Shown in pieces: positions 33,167 through 41,535 of a DNA stretch of 64,000 nucleotides. Each line of letters opens with the position of its first letter. Position 1 is the first letter of the stretch. The stretch lies in assembly GCF_044227025.1 (NCBI RefSeq), contig NZ_JBGAFX010000001.1, positions 310,001 through 374,000 of the forward strand. Reading direction: 5' to 3'. The position numbers were made by a program, and so were the translations under genes. This stretch comes from Dokdonella_A sp044227025 (GTDB lineage Bacteria > Pseudomonadota > Gammaproteobacteria > Xanthomonadales > Rhodanobacteraceae). The notes beneath the pieces are model-generated. The model ran no database searches and was not told where the DNA came from. It saw only the letters and a program-made list of their open reading frames with translations.

Positions 33167-35812
33167 ATGAACGAAACCGTTGGCGCGAAGCCGACCGTGT
33201 TCCTGCGCGACTACCGCCCGCCCGCGTGGTGCGTCGGCACGATCGAGCTCGAAATCGATCTGGACGCGGATGCCACGGTCGTCACCGCACGCACGACGCT
33301 GCAGCAAGCGTTGCCCGGGGTCGAGTTGCGCTTCGATCTCGCTGCACTCGAACTGCTCGAAGTGCGCATCGACGGGCGCGTGCTCGCCGCGGCCGAGTAC
33401 CGGCTCGACGAGACGAGCCTCGCCATTCCCGGTGTGCACGACGGCGCGATCGTGCAGACCTGCGTGCGCATCGCGCCGGCGCGCAACAGCGCGATGCAGG
33501 GGCTTTACCTGAGTGGCACGCGCGAGCACGGCTTCCTGCTGACCCAATGCGAGGCGGAAGGTTTTCGCCACATTACGCCGTTCCTCGATCGAAGCGACGT
33601 GCTGGCACGCTACACCGTCACCCTGCGTGCCGAGCGCGCGCGCTATCCCCTGCTGCTCGCGAACGGCGATGCGGATGGCGCCGGCGATCTCGGCGATGGA
33701 CGCCACTGGGCGCGTTTCGTCGACCCGCATCCGAAGCCGAGCTACCTGTTCGCGCTGGTCGCCGGCCGGTTCGAGTCGATCGAGGACCATTTCGTCACCG
33801 CCGAGGGGCGTGCGGTTCGCCTGCTGATCCACGCCGAGGCCGACGCGATCGGTCGCTGCGGGTGGGCGATGCAATGCCTGAAGCTGGCGATGCGGTGGGA
33901 CGAGCAGCGCTTCGGTCGCTGCTACGACCTCGACGCGTTCCACATCGTCGCGACCCACGACTTCACGATGGGCGCGATGGAGAACAAGGGTCTCAACATC
34001 TTCAACGCGAAGTACCTGCTGGCCGATCCGGCCAGCGCGACCGACGACGACCACCGGCACGTGCTGGCCGTGATCGGCCACGAATATTTCCACAACTGGA
34101 GCGGCAATCGCGTGACCTGCCGCGACTGGTTCCAGTTGTGCCTGAAGGAAGGCCTGACCGTCTACCGCGAACAGGAGTTCGAGTCCGACGTCGCCTCGCG
34201 CACGCTGCGCCGGATCGAGGACGTGCGCCTGCTTTGGCGCGCGCAGTTCAGCGAGGACGCCGGGCCGCTCGCGCATCCTGTGCGGCCGGATCGCTACAGC
34301 GAGATCAACAACTTCTACACCGCGACCGTGTACGAGAAAGGTGCCGAGATCGCGCGCATGCTCGGCGTGGTGCTCGGCCGTGACGGATTCCGGCGCGGGC
34401 TCGACCTGTATTTCGAACGGCACGATGGCACCGCGGCGACCGTCGAGGATCTGCTCGCCGCGCTCGGCGACGCGAACGAGCGCGACCTTTCTGCGTGGCT
34501 GGCGTGGTACGCACAGGCCGGCACCCCCGTGCTGCATGCGCGCGGACACCACGATCCGCGCCGACGCTGCTACGAGCTCACCCTACGCCAGCACACGCCG
34601 GCGACGCCGGGACAGCCGTACAAGCAGCCCGTGCCGATTCCGGTCGCGGTCGCCCTGTACGGTGCCGACGGTGCTGCGCAGCGTCTTCGTCTCGACGGCG
34701 AAGCGGGCAGCGACGCATGCGAACGCGTGCTGGTGCTCGGCGCGGAGAGTGCGACGTTCCGCTTCGTCGATATCGAATCGTCACCGGTCGCGTCGCTGTT
34801 GCGCGGCTATTCGGCGCCGGTGCGACTGGTGCAGGACTCGACCGCGGAGGAACTCGCCGCGCTGGCGTGCCACGACGACGACGGCTTCAACCGCTGGTTC
34901 GCAGCGGACACGCTGGCGCGACGGCTGTTCGCGCAGGCACACGCCGAGGGCGAACCGGACGCGCACCTGCTGAGCTTGTGGACGCGCTGCCTCGGCGCCA
35001 TGCTCGACGAGCGCGAACTCGATCCCGCGCTCGCGGCCGAGATGCTCACCGTCGCCGATTCCGCCTCGCTCGCGGATAGCCTCGTCGACGTCGATCCCGA
35101 GGCGGTGCACCAGGCGCGTGCGCGCATCGAGACGGCTCTCGCAAGCGCGCTCGAAGCACGCCTGCTTGCGCGCTATCGCGCCTTGCACGGCGACGGCGGC
35201 TCGATCGACTCGCGCGCGCAGGCGCGCAGGCGCCTGCGCAACACCTGTCTCGCGGCGCTGTGCCGCGCCGACGTGCGGCACCGCGTGCTGGCGCAGGCGC
35301 ACTACGCGGGCGCGCACAACCTGACCGACCGTCTCGCCGCGCTTGGCGTGCTGCTCAGCGTGCGCGATGCGGGCGTCGATGCGGCGCTCGAGGGCTTCGC
35401 GCGACACCATGCGGGCGAGCCGCTCGTGCTCGACAAATGGTTCAGCCTGCAGGCGACCGAAGCCGACCCGCGCGCGTGCGATCGCGTCGCCACCCTGCTC
35501 GCCCACCGCGCATTCCGCTGGACCAACCCGAACAACGTGTTCGCCCTGCTCGGCGCATTCGCGCTGCGCAACCCGCGCGCATTCCATCGCGCCGATGGCA
35601 ACGGCTACCGCCTGGTCGCCGATGCGATCCTCAAACTCGATGCGATCACGCCGCAGGTCGCCGCACGCCTCGCGACGGCCTTCGGCGCCTGGCGCCGGCA
35701 CGAGCCGCTGCGGCGCGCGCTCATGCATCGCGAACTGGACCGCATGCGCGCGCGCGAACGGATTTCTCCGGATCTCGCCGACATCCTCGCGCGCAGCCTG
35801 GCGGCCGAGTGA
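33167..35812 (+). CDS. pepN: aminopeptidase N (M1 family)
   Basis: An 881-residue M1 metallopeptidase. The substrate motif GAMEN lies in DFTMGAMENKGLNIFN, the zinc site HEYFH at residues 305-309 is followed 18 residues later by Glu328 (CLKEGLTVYREQEF), and the catalytic Tyr region INNFYTATVYEKGAEIARML is present. Length and domains (N-terminal beta, catalytic, C-terminal helical solenoid ending DILARSLAAE) match proteobacterial PepN. It removes N-terminal residues from peptides in the cytoplasm. It is monocistronic, divergent from the dehydratase gene. Confidence 0.95.
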   Translation: MNETVGAKPTVFLRDYRPPAWCVGTIELEIDLDADATVVTARTTLQQALPGVELRFDLAALELLEVRIDGRVLAAAEYRLDETSLAIPGVHDGAIVQTCVRIAPARNSAMQGLYLSGTREHGFLLTQCEAEGFRHITPFLDRSDVLARYTVTLRAERARYPLLLANGDADGAGDLGDGRHWARFVDPHPKPSYLFALVAGRFESIEDHFVTAEGRAVRLLIHAEADAIGRCGWAMQCLKLAMRWDEQRFGRCYDLDAFHIVATHDFTMGAMENKGLNIFNAKYLLADPASATDDDHRHVLAVIGHEYFHNWSGNRVTCRDWFQLCLKEGLTVYREQEFESDVASRTLRRIEDVRLLWRAQFSEDAGPLAHPVRPDRYSEINNFYTATVYEKGAEIARMLGVVLGRDGFRRGLDLYFERHDGTAATVEDLLAALGDANERDLSAWLAWYAQAGTPVLHARGHHDPRRRCYELTLRQHTPATPGQPYKQPVPIPVAVALYGADGAAQRLRLDGEAGSDACERVLVLGAESATFRFVDIESSPVASLLRGYSAPVRLVQDSTAEELAALACHDDDGFNRWFAADTLARRLFAQAHAEGEPDAHLLSLWTRCLGAMLDERELDPALAAEMLTVADSASLADSLVDVDPEAVHQARARIETALASALEARLLARYRALHGDGGSIDSRAQARRRLRNTCLAALCRADVRHRVLAQAHYAGAHNLTDRLAALGVLLSVRDAGVDAALEGFARHHAGEPLVLDKWFSLQATEADPRACDRVATLLAHRAFRWTNPNNVFALLGAFALRNPRAFHRADGNGYRLVADAILKLDAITPQVAARLATAFGAWRRHEPLRRALMHRELDRMRARERISPDLADILARSLAAE

Positions 35813-35950
35813 GCCGCGCCAAGGCAACCATCGCGTCGCGTTCGCAATAGCGGCGCTTGCACCGCCTGCTTCGGCTTTGCTGAACCCGGAAAGCTCCGCT
35901 CTACAGAGAAGCAATGCGGCTTTCCGTCCGCCCCTGGACACGCCGGGAGG

Positions 35951-36218
35951 GCATTCCGCCCATCCATGGACACACCGGAATTTGCTCCTGCAATTTCGAC
36001 TCACAAGGATGTGGGGAGTGTTCGCGCGCGCCGGGAGCGAGCGCGGGGCCGGCATTCCATCCATCCATGGACACACCGGAATTTGCTCCTGCAATTTCGA
36101 CCCACAAGGATGTGGGGAGTGTTCGCGCGCGCCGGGAGCGAGCGCGGACCTGCATTCCGTCCATCCATGGACACACCGGAATTTGCTCCTGCAATTCCGG
36201 CATTCCGTCCATCCATGG
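35951..36218. repeat. tandem repeat array built on a palindromic CCATCCATGG element
   Basis: CCATCCATGG recurs at 35960, 36061, 36161 and 36209. The first three copies are spaced 101 and 100 bp and the last 48 bp. Each unit carries CACCGGAATTTGCTCCTGCA, which pairs internally (CCGGAATT/AATTCCGG). The two longer units add GATGTGGGGAGTGTTCGCG and a GAGCGAGCGCGG stretch. The copies are nearly identical, so the amplification is recent. On the minus strand the array begins immediately after the terminator at 36224-36257. No long ORF or CRISPR-like spacing is present. Confidence 0.8.
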
Positions 36219-36223
36219 ACATC

Positions 36224-36257
36224 AAAAAACCGGGATCGCGCGTTGCGCAATCCCGGT
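36224..36257 (-). terminator. rho-independent terminator of the 61-residue gene
   Basis: Minus strand: a stem of ACCGGGATtGCG pairing with CGCgATCCCGGT around a short loop, followed directly by TTTTTTG. It lies 78 bp after the stop of the 61-residue gene. The downstream sequence is the repeat array. Confidence 0.85.
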
Positions 36258-36334
36258 CTTCCCCTGTTCCACCGGTTGCACGGCCGACCAGGGTGTCGAC
36301 CGCACGAATTTGTCACGGAGTGTGTCGCGCAGCG

Positions 36335-36520
36335 TCAGGCAGGCAGGCGGCTCAATGCTTCGTTAATCTTCGCGCAGCGGGTTTCGAGCTGGCCGATCGC
36401 GTCGTCTCGTTGCGGCTCGCCGCGGGCGCTGTCCATCGCCATTTCCAGGCGACCGAGTTCGATCATCAGATCGTGGCGCAGGAAGAGGGGGTTGATGCTC
36501 ATGCTGGCGAAGTTGCTCAT
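36335..36520 (-). CDS. 61-residue protein, own transcription unit
   Basis: MSNFASMSINPLFLRHDLMI begins a soluble, helix-prone protein with many acidic and basic residues (LEMAMDSARGEPQRDDAIGQ), no signal peptide and no recognised domain. GGAG lies 8 nt before the ATG, a sigma54-type promoter lies about 40-50 nt upstream and a strong terminator follows, so expression as a separate small gene is well supported. It could be a small regulator; no function is claimed. Confidence 0.65.
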   Translation of the reverse strand: MSNFASMSINPLFLRHDLMIELGRLEMAMDSARGEPQRDDAIGQLETRCAKINEALSRLPA

Positions 36521-36555
36521 GTCCGTTCTCCGTGGGTTCCGCTGTACCAAGGTCA

Positions 36556-36573
36556 GAGCAAGCCCTGTGCCAA
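36556..36573 (-). promoter_or_regulatory. candidate sigma54 (-24/-12) promoter of the 61-residue gene
   Basis: Minus strand TTGGCACAGGGCTTGC matches the RpoN consensus TGGCAC-N5-TTGC with GG and GC 10 nt apart, a nearly ideal site. The predicted start near 36546 gives a leader of about 26 nt containing the GGAG ribosome binding site. Just upstream (36575-36596) is an 11-bp-arm palindrome TGCGAAAACCG/CGTTTTTTGCA with 9 of 11 matches that might bind an activator or IHF-like protein. Confidence 0.6.
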
Positions 36574-36867
36574 GTGCGAAAACCGCGTTTTTTGCATTGC
36601 CATCGCAGCGGACCGCGCGCATGATCGGCGTCGCAGGCGACACGCGTGGTCCAAACCTGACGCGTCCGGCACAACGCGCGCGGTGGCAGACAGGAGTTCG
36701 CGACGATCGTCACAGTCTGCCAGCGGTCGTTACGGCAACCTTGCGGCGTTGATGGGTTCGAGCAACCCGTTTCGCCATGGCCTGAAGGGGACAGGCCTGT
36801 GACATTCTGCAACGAGCGCCGATCGCGGCGCGTCCAGACGCCCTGACGGCTCGACGAATCCCGGTCA

Positions 36868-36927
36868 CTGGCGCCCGGCACACGGTCCTCTTGGATACCC
36901 CCTGTTCCTACGACCGCCGGGCGCCAG
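36868..36927. repeat. 60-bp element with 12-bp perfect inverted ends
   Basis: CTGGCGCCCGGC (36868-36879) and GCCGGGCGCCAG (36916-36927) are exact reverse complements separated by 36 nt. The size and clean ends could mean a miniature element or a long hairpin in a transcript. Confidence 0.6.
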
Positions 36928-37148
36928 CCTCTTCCCGCAAAATGCAGGTCACGCCGCAGACGCAACCGCGCGCGGACGCAAGACCGCCAATGCCTCGAGG
37001 TTGCCAATCGGTCGTGGAAGCCGTGCTTCTCATCAGGGAGTGCGGGCACGGATGTGCGCTGTCGGGCGACCCCGAAGCCGTTACCTGGCAGGTTCCGCCC
37101 GGTCAATCCGAGGGAAGCGATCCGGAGCGGATCGCAAAAGCATAGGTG

Positions 37149-37220
37149 CTCCCACCGACGCAGGTCGGCCCCTGAATTCCGACCATCGACGTGCTCGCAT
37201 ACGCCGCGCGTCGGTGGGAG
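37149..37220. repeat. 72-bp element with 13-bp perfect inverted ends and a nested hairpin
   Basis: CTCCCACCGACGC (37149-37161) pairs exactly with GCGTCGGTGGGAG (37208-37220). Inside, GGTCGG (37163-37168) pairs with CCGACC (37179-37184), so a transcript could fold into a closed stem with an inner hairpin. A sigma54-like site on the minus strand lies just upstream of it. Confidence 0.6.
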
Positions 37221-37230
37221 TGTAGTGGTG

Positions 37231-37251
37231 CAGCAGCATGTTCCGTGCCAG
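37231..37251 (-). promoter_or_regulatory. possible sigma54-type promoter facing the 72-bp structured element
   Basis: Minus strand CTGGCACGGAACATGCTG carries a perfect TGGCACG and GG-N10-GC spacing, with ATGC for TTGC in the -12 half. The predicted start, about 37225, lies at the edge of the inverted repeat 37149-37220. Motif evidence only. Confidence 0.35.
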
Positions 37252-37335
37252 CAGCGCGCACGCACCGGGCTGGATAGAATGCGCGCAGGCCCGGCGATCG
37301 CGGTCCGCGCGATGCACCAACGATTGTGAAAACCA

Positions 37336-39210
37336 ATGTACGACCATGACGTCATCGTGATTGGCGGTGGGCATGCGGGCACCGAGGCGGCGCTCGCTAG
37401 CGCGCGCTGCGGGGCACGCACCCTGCTGCTGACCCACAACATCGAAACCATCGGCCAGATGAGCTGCAATCCCGCGATCGGCGGGATCGGCAAGGGTCAT
37501 CTGGTCAAGGAAATCGATGCGCTCGGCGGCGCGATGGCAGCGGCGGCGGATCGCGCAGGCATCCAGTGGCGCACGCTGAACGCGTCCAAGGGTCCGGCGG
37601 TGCGCGCGACGCGCTGCCAGGCCGACCGGGTTTTGTACAAAGCGGCCATCCGCCGTCGGGTCGAGACGCAAGCGGGCCTCGCGCTGTTCCAGCAGGCCGT
37701 CGATGGGTTGATCGTCGAGCACGGGCGCGTCTGCGGTGTGCGCACCCAATCCGGCCTCGAATTCCGCGCGCGCGCGGTCGTGCTGACCGCCGGCACCTTC
37801 CTCGCCGGCAAGATCCACGTCGGCCTGACCCAGCACGCCGGCGGTCGCGCCGGCGATCCGCCCGCGCAACGGCTGGCGGAAACACTACGCGAACTCGCCC
37901 TGCCGGTCGGTCGCCTCAAGACCGGCACGCCGCCACGCATCGACGGCCGCACGATCGACTGGTCGATGCTGGCGGAGCAGCCGGGCGATGATCCCGCACC
38001 GGTGTTCTCGTTCCTCGGCTCGACGGCCGACCATCCGCGCCAGGTCAGCTGCTGGATCACGCACACGAGCGAGCATACGCACGCGATCATCCGTGGCGGG
38101 CTCGATCGCTCGCCGTTGTACGGCGGCGTGATCGAAGGCACCGGTCCGCGCTACTGCCCGTCGATCGAGGACAAGGTCGTGCGCTTCGCCGACAAGACCT
38201 CGCACCAGATCTTCCTCGAACCCGAAGGGCTCGACACGTTCGAGATCTATCCGAACGGCATCTCGACCTCGCTGCCATTCGACGTCCAGGTCGAGCTGGT
38301 GCGTTCGATCCGCGGGCTCGAGCACGCGCATGTCACGCGCCCCGGCTATGCAATCGAATACGACTACTTCGATCCGCGCGGCCTCAAGGCCTCGCTCGAA
38401 ACGAAGGCGCTCGATGGCCTGTACTTCGCAGGACAGATCAACGGCACCACCGGCTACGAGGAAGCCGCCGCGCAAGGCCTGATTGCCGGTCTCAACGCGG
38501 CGCGCGCGACGCAGCAGCGCGAAGCGTGGACACCGCGCCGCGACGAGTCCTACATCGGCGTGCTGATCGACGATCTCGTCACCAACGGCACCAGCGAGCC
38601 GTACCGAATGTTCACTTCGCGCGCGGAATACCGCCTGCAACTGCGTGAGGACAACGCGGACCTGCGCCTGACCGAACGTGGCCACACGCTCGGCTGCGTA
38701 CCGGCCGAGCGCCTCGACGCGACGCTGCGCAAACGCGATGCGATCGAGCGCGAAGGTGCGCGCTTGCGCGCGCTGTGGGCAACGCCGTCCAACGCGCTCG
38801 GGCGCACGGTCGAGGCCGCGCTCGGATTCGCGCTGACGCGCGAGACGAATGCACGCGACCTGCTGCGCCGGCCCGGCATCGGCTACCGCGCGCTGGTCGC
38901 GCTCGACGGCATCGGTCCTGGTGTGGATGACGAAGCCGTTGCCGAGCAAGTCGAGGTCGAAATCAAGTACGCCGGCTATCTGGAACGCCAGCAGGAAGAG
39001 ATCGAACGCAGCCGTCGCCACGACGAGGCGCCGATTCCGCCGGCTTTCGATTTCGACGCGGTGCGCGGTCTGTCTGCCGAAGCCCTCGGCAAGCTGAAGC
39101 ACGTGCGTCCGCAGACGATCGGCGAAGCGCGGCGCATCTCGGGCATGACACCGGCCGCGGTTTCGCTGTTGCTGGTCCACCTCAAGCGCGCCGGCAAGCG
39201 CGTCGCCTGA
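37336..39210 (+). CDS. mnmG: tRNA uridine 5-carboxymethylaminomethyl modification enzyme MnmG
   Basis: A 624-residue FAD protein: dinucleotide fold VIGGGHAGTEAALASARCGA, MSCNPAIGGIGKGHLVKEID, GTFLAGKIHVG, GRLKTGTPPRID, PRYCPSIEDKV, GLYFAGQINGTTGYEEAAAQ, TSRAEYRLQLREDNADLRLT, and the C-terminal helical domain ending with SGMTPAAVSLLLVHLK. With MnmE it modifies the wobble U34 of several tRNAs. The length matches the family. It is followed after 18 bp by a response regulator gene, and the two may be co-transcribed. Confidence 0.96.
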   Translation: MYDHDVIVIGGGHAGTEAALASARCGARTLLLTHNIETIGQMSCNPAIGGIGKGHLVKEIDALGGAMAAAADRAGIQWRTLNASKGPAVRATRCQADRVLYKAAIRRRVETQAGLALFQQAVDGLIVEHGRVCGVRTQSGLEFRARAVVLTAGTFLAGKIHVGLTQHAGGRAGDPPAQRLAETLRELALPVGRLKTGTPPRIDGRTIDWSMLAEQPGDDPAPVFSFLGSTADHPRQVSCWITHTSEHTHAIIRGGLDRSPLYGGVIEGTGPRYCPSIEDKVVRFADKTSHQIFLEPEGLDTFEIYPNGISTSLPFDVQVELVRSIRGLEHAHVTRPGYAIEYDYFDPRGLKASLETKALDGLYFAGQINGTTGYEEAAAQGLIAGLNAARATQQREAWTPRRDESYIGVLIDDLVTNGTSEPYRMFTSRAEYRLQLREDNADLRLTERGHTLGCVPAERLDATLRKRDAIEREGARLRALWATPSNALGRTVEAALGFALTRETNARDLLRRPGIGYRALVALDGIGPGVDDEAVAEQVEVEIKYAGYLERQQEEIERSRRHDEAPIPPAFDFDAVRGLSAEALGKLKHVRPQTIGEARRISGMTPAAVSLLLVHLKRAGKRVA

Positions 39211-39228
39211 GCATCGGAGCCGCTCGCC

Positions 39229-39897
39229 ATGCGGATTCTGGTGGTTGAAGACGATGCGCTCGTCGCCGACGCGATCCGGCGCGGGCTGGCCGAAGCCGGC
39301 TATGCGGTCGACCATGTCGAATCCGCCGAGCGCGCCGGCACCGCACTCGGGACCGAATCGTTCGACCTCGCGGTGGTCGACATCGGCTTGCCCGGCGTCG
39401 ACGGCCTGGTGCTGCTGCAGCGCATGCGCCGCGCCGGGACCGCGGTACCGGTGCTGATCCTGACCGCGCGCGACGCGCTCGCCGATCGCGTCAATGCGCT
39501 CGACCTCGGCGCCGACGACTACCTCGTGAAACCGTTCGCGCTGCCCGAGCTCGTCGCTCGCTGCCGCGCGCTGATCCGGCGCAGCCGCTCGGCAGCGAGC
39601 GCGGAACTCGTGATCGGAGAGCTGCGTCTGGACCTCGCGGCGCGGCGCGTCGAAGTCGAGGGCAAGGCGGTCAGCCTGACCCGCCGCGAATGGGCCGTGC
39701 TCGAATGCCTGTCGCTCAACATCGGTCGCGTCGTCGCCAAGGATCGCCTGCTGCAGGCGATCGCGAACTGGGACGAGGATATCGGCGCGAACGCGATCGA
39801 GGTCTACGTCTCGCGCCTGCGCACCAAGCTCGGTGGCGCTGCGCCGATCCGCACCGTACGCGGACTCGGCTACCGCCTCGATGACACGCCCGGATGA
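39229..39897 (+). CDS. OmpR-family response regulator (QseB/TctD-like)
   Basis: A 222-residue protein with a receiver domain (acidic pair in VVEDDALVADAI, Asp51 in VVDIGLPGVDG, Thr in ILTARD, Lys in YLVKPFALPEL) and an OmpR-type winged helix (LTRREWAVLECLSLN, ANAIEVYVSRLRTKL, TVRGLGYRL). It is paired with the downstream kinase, whose start overlaps its end. The signal and regulon are unknown. Confidence 0.86.
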   Translation: MRILVVEDDALVADAIRRGLAEAGYAVDHVESAERAGTALGTESFDLAVVDIGLPGVDGLVLLQRMRRAGTAVPVLILTARDALADRVNALDLGADDYLVKPFALPELVARCRALIRRSRSAASAELVIGELRLDLAARRVEVEGKAVSLTRREWAVLECLSLNIGRVVAKDRLLQAIANWDEDIGANAIEVYVSRLRTKLGGAAPIRTVRGLGYRLDDTPG

Positions 39898-41284
39898 ACG
39901 CGCTCAGGCGATGCGGCCTGTGAACGCGGGAGCCGGCCCCGCGCCGTCGGTCAGCCGTCGCCTGCTCGGCCTGCTGCTGCTGCCGCTGGCGCTGCTGCTC
40001 GGCATCGGCGTGTTCATCGACTACCGCACCGGCTCGGCCTCGATCCGCGCGGCCTATGACCGCGCGTTGCACGAAATGGCGCTCGCGGTGGCGGCGCATC
40101 TGCATGACGCCGATTCGGATGGCCGCATCGACGCCGACCTGCCGCCGCAGGCAGTGGCGGTGCTGCGCGCGGACAGCGTCGATGCGATCTACTTCGTGGT
40201 CCGCGCGGCGGATGGCCACGTCATCAGCGGCGACGGCGACCTTCTGCCCGCCGCGGATGCGCAGCATGAATTCAGCGATGGCCTGTTCCGCGGTGAAACG
40301 ATCCGCCTGGTGACCCATGCGACGCGCATCGGCCACACCGAGGTCACGATCACGATCGCCGAGACCACTCGCAAGCGCGCCGCCGCGATCCGCAACATCC
40401 TTGCCACCATCGTGCTGACCGACATCGTGCAGCTCGGCGGCACCCTGCTGCTGGTGTGGATCGGCGTGCGCTACGGCGTGCGTCCGCTGCGAGCGCTCGG
40501 CGAACAGATCGCGCAGCGTTCGGCGCGCGACCTCGCGCCGCTTGACCGCGCGCAGGTGCCGAGCGAAGTGCGTCCGCTGGTGCACACGCTCAACGCGCTG
40601 TTCGAAACCGTGCGCGACAACGCGCGCGCGCAGCAACAGTTCCTCGCCGATGCCGCACACCAGCTGCGGACGCCGCTGAGCGGGATAATCGCCCAGCTCG
40701 ACCTGCTCGCGCGCGAATCCGGCGACAACGCACTGGCCGCACGCCTGCGCGCCCTGCACGAAGGCACACAACGCCTCGCGCACACGGCGAACCAGTTGCT
40801 CGCGCTGGCGCGATCGGAGCGTTCCGCGACCACCCACGACGACTTCCACGTCGTCGATCTCGAGGCGCTCGCCACCGACGCGGTTGCGCAGTACCTGGAC
40901 CGGTCGCTGCTCGCCCGCATCGATCTCGGCGCGGAGACGGCGCCGGCACGCACGGTCGGAAGTGCGTGGCTGTTGCGCGAGCTGCTCGGCAATCTCGTCG
41001 ACAACGCCCTCACGTACACGCCGCCCGGCGGCCGCGTGACGGTGCGCAGTGGCGTGGACGGAGCGGTCCGCTTCATCGAGGTCGAGGACGACGGTCCGGG
41101 GATCCCGCTGGCCGAGCGCGGTCGCGTGCGTGAACGCTTCCGCCGGTTGCCCGGCTCGCCCGGCAATGGCTGCGGCCTCGGCCTCGCGATCGTCGATGAG
41201 ATCGCGCACGCACACGAGGCGACGTTCTCGATCGAGGACGGCGCCGGTGGACGCGGTACGCGTGTGCGGGTCGAATTCCGGTAA
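39881..41284 (+). CDS. sensor histidine kinase (QseC/TctE-like)
   Basis: From ATG 39881 about 467 residues (ATG 39911 is an alternative). There is one membrane segment near 25-45 (RLLGLLLLPLALLLGIGVF), a sensor region with two-component-kinase N-terminal features (IYFVVRAADGHVISGDGDLL), and a second segment (IVLTDIVQLGGTLLLVWIGV). Then follow HAMP-like sequence, the phosphoacceptor motif FLADAAHQLRTPLSGIIAQL, N box ELLGNLVDNALTYTPP, G1 VEDDGPGIP and G2 NGCGLGLAIVDEI. It forms an operon with the preceding response regulator, closed by the terminator at 41414. Confidence 0.86.
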   Translation: MTRPDERAQAMRPVNAGAGPAPSVSRRLLGLLLLPLALLLGIGVFIDYRTGSASIRAAYDRALHEMALAVAAHLHDADSDGRIDADLPPQAVAVLRADSVDAIYFVVRAADGHVISGDGDLLPAADAQHEFSDGLFRGETIRLVTHATRIGHTEVTITIAETTRKRAAAIRNILATIVLTDIVQLGGTLLLVWIGVRYGVRPLRALGEQIAQRSARDLAPLDRAQVPSEVRPLVHTLNALFETVRDNARAQQQFLADAAHQLRTPLSGIIAQLDLLARESGDNALAARLRALHEGTQRLAHTANQLLALARSERSATTHDDFHVVDLEALATDAVAQYLDRSLLARIDLGAETAPARTVGSAWLLRELLGNLVDNALTYTPPGGRVTVRSGVDGAVRFIEVEDDGPGIPLAERGRVRERFRRLPGSPGNGCGLGLAIVDEIAHAHEATFSIEDGAGGRGTRVRVEFR

Positions 41285-41413
41285 ATCCGGACCGCTGGCG
41301 CAGGAGGGTTTCCAGGAGGAGCTTGTCAGCTTGCCGAAAGCGACGCGGCGCTATTGTCCATTCGCGATGTGCGCCGCGACCTTCCACCCCAGGGAAGTAA
41401 CGGCCGATTCGCC

Positions 41414-41450
41414 AAGGCGGCCCATTCCCCCAGGTTGGGCCGCCTTCTTT
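41414..41450 (+). terminator. rho-independent terminator of the two-component operon
   Basis: AAGGCGGCCCA (41414-41424) pairs perfectly with TGGGCCGCCTT (41436-41446), an 11-bp stem with an 11-nt loop, followed by CTTTGTGT. It lies 130 bp after the kinase stop. A palindromic repeat copy begins within 10 bp downstream. Confidence 0.85.
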
Positions 41451-41452
41451 GT

Positions 41453-41500
41453 GTCCATGGATGGACGGTATGCCTGCAATGCAGGAGCAATTGCAGGCAT
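41453..41500. repeat. single copy of the terminator-linked CCATGGATGG palindromic repeat
   Basis: GTCCATGGATGGACGG is followed by a 10-bp perfect hairpin ATGCCTGCAA/TTGCAGGCAT (41470-41479 and 41491-41500) whose loop is TGCAGGAGCAA. The same order occurs at 35951-36218 (opposite strand) and 63481-63540. It follows the terminator at 41414. Confidence 0.7.
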
Positions 41501-41535
41501 CTGCGGAATGGCCCGAATGCAGCGCTGCCTACGGC

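Larger units (their letters stand above)
36597..37335. other. long non-coding region upstream of mnmG
   Basis: About 740 bp without a credible gene; short ORFs here lack ribosome binding sites or family features. It holds two large perfect inverted repeats (36868-36927 and 37149-37220), a third hairpin GCGATCC/GGATCGC at 37117-37135, a sigma54-like site on the minus strand at 37231-37251, and TAGAAT at 37275-37280, a possible -10 for mnmG. It may encode a structured RNA. Confidence 0.5.

Noticed and set aside
35951..36218. Regular repeats considered as a CRISPR array
   Set aside because: The spacers between copies are themselves repeated, the unit is about 100 bp, and no cas gene is present.
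36891..37145. 84-codon plus-strand frame upstream of mnmG
   Set aside because: TTG start, no ribosome binding site, no recognisable domain, and it runs through inverted-repeat elements.
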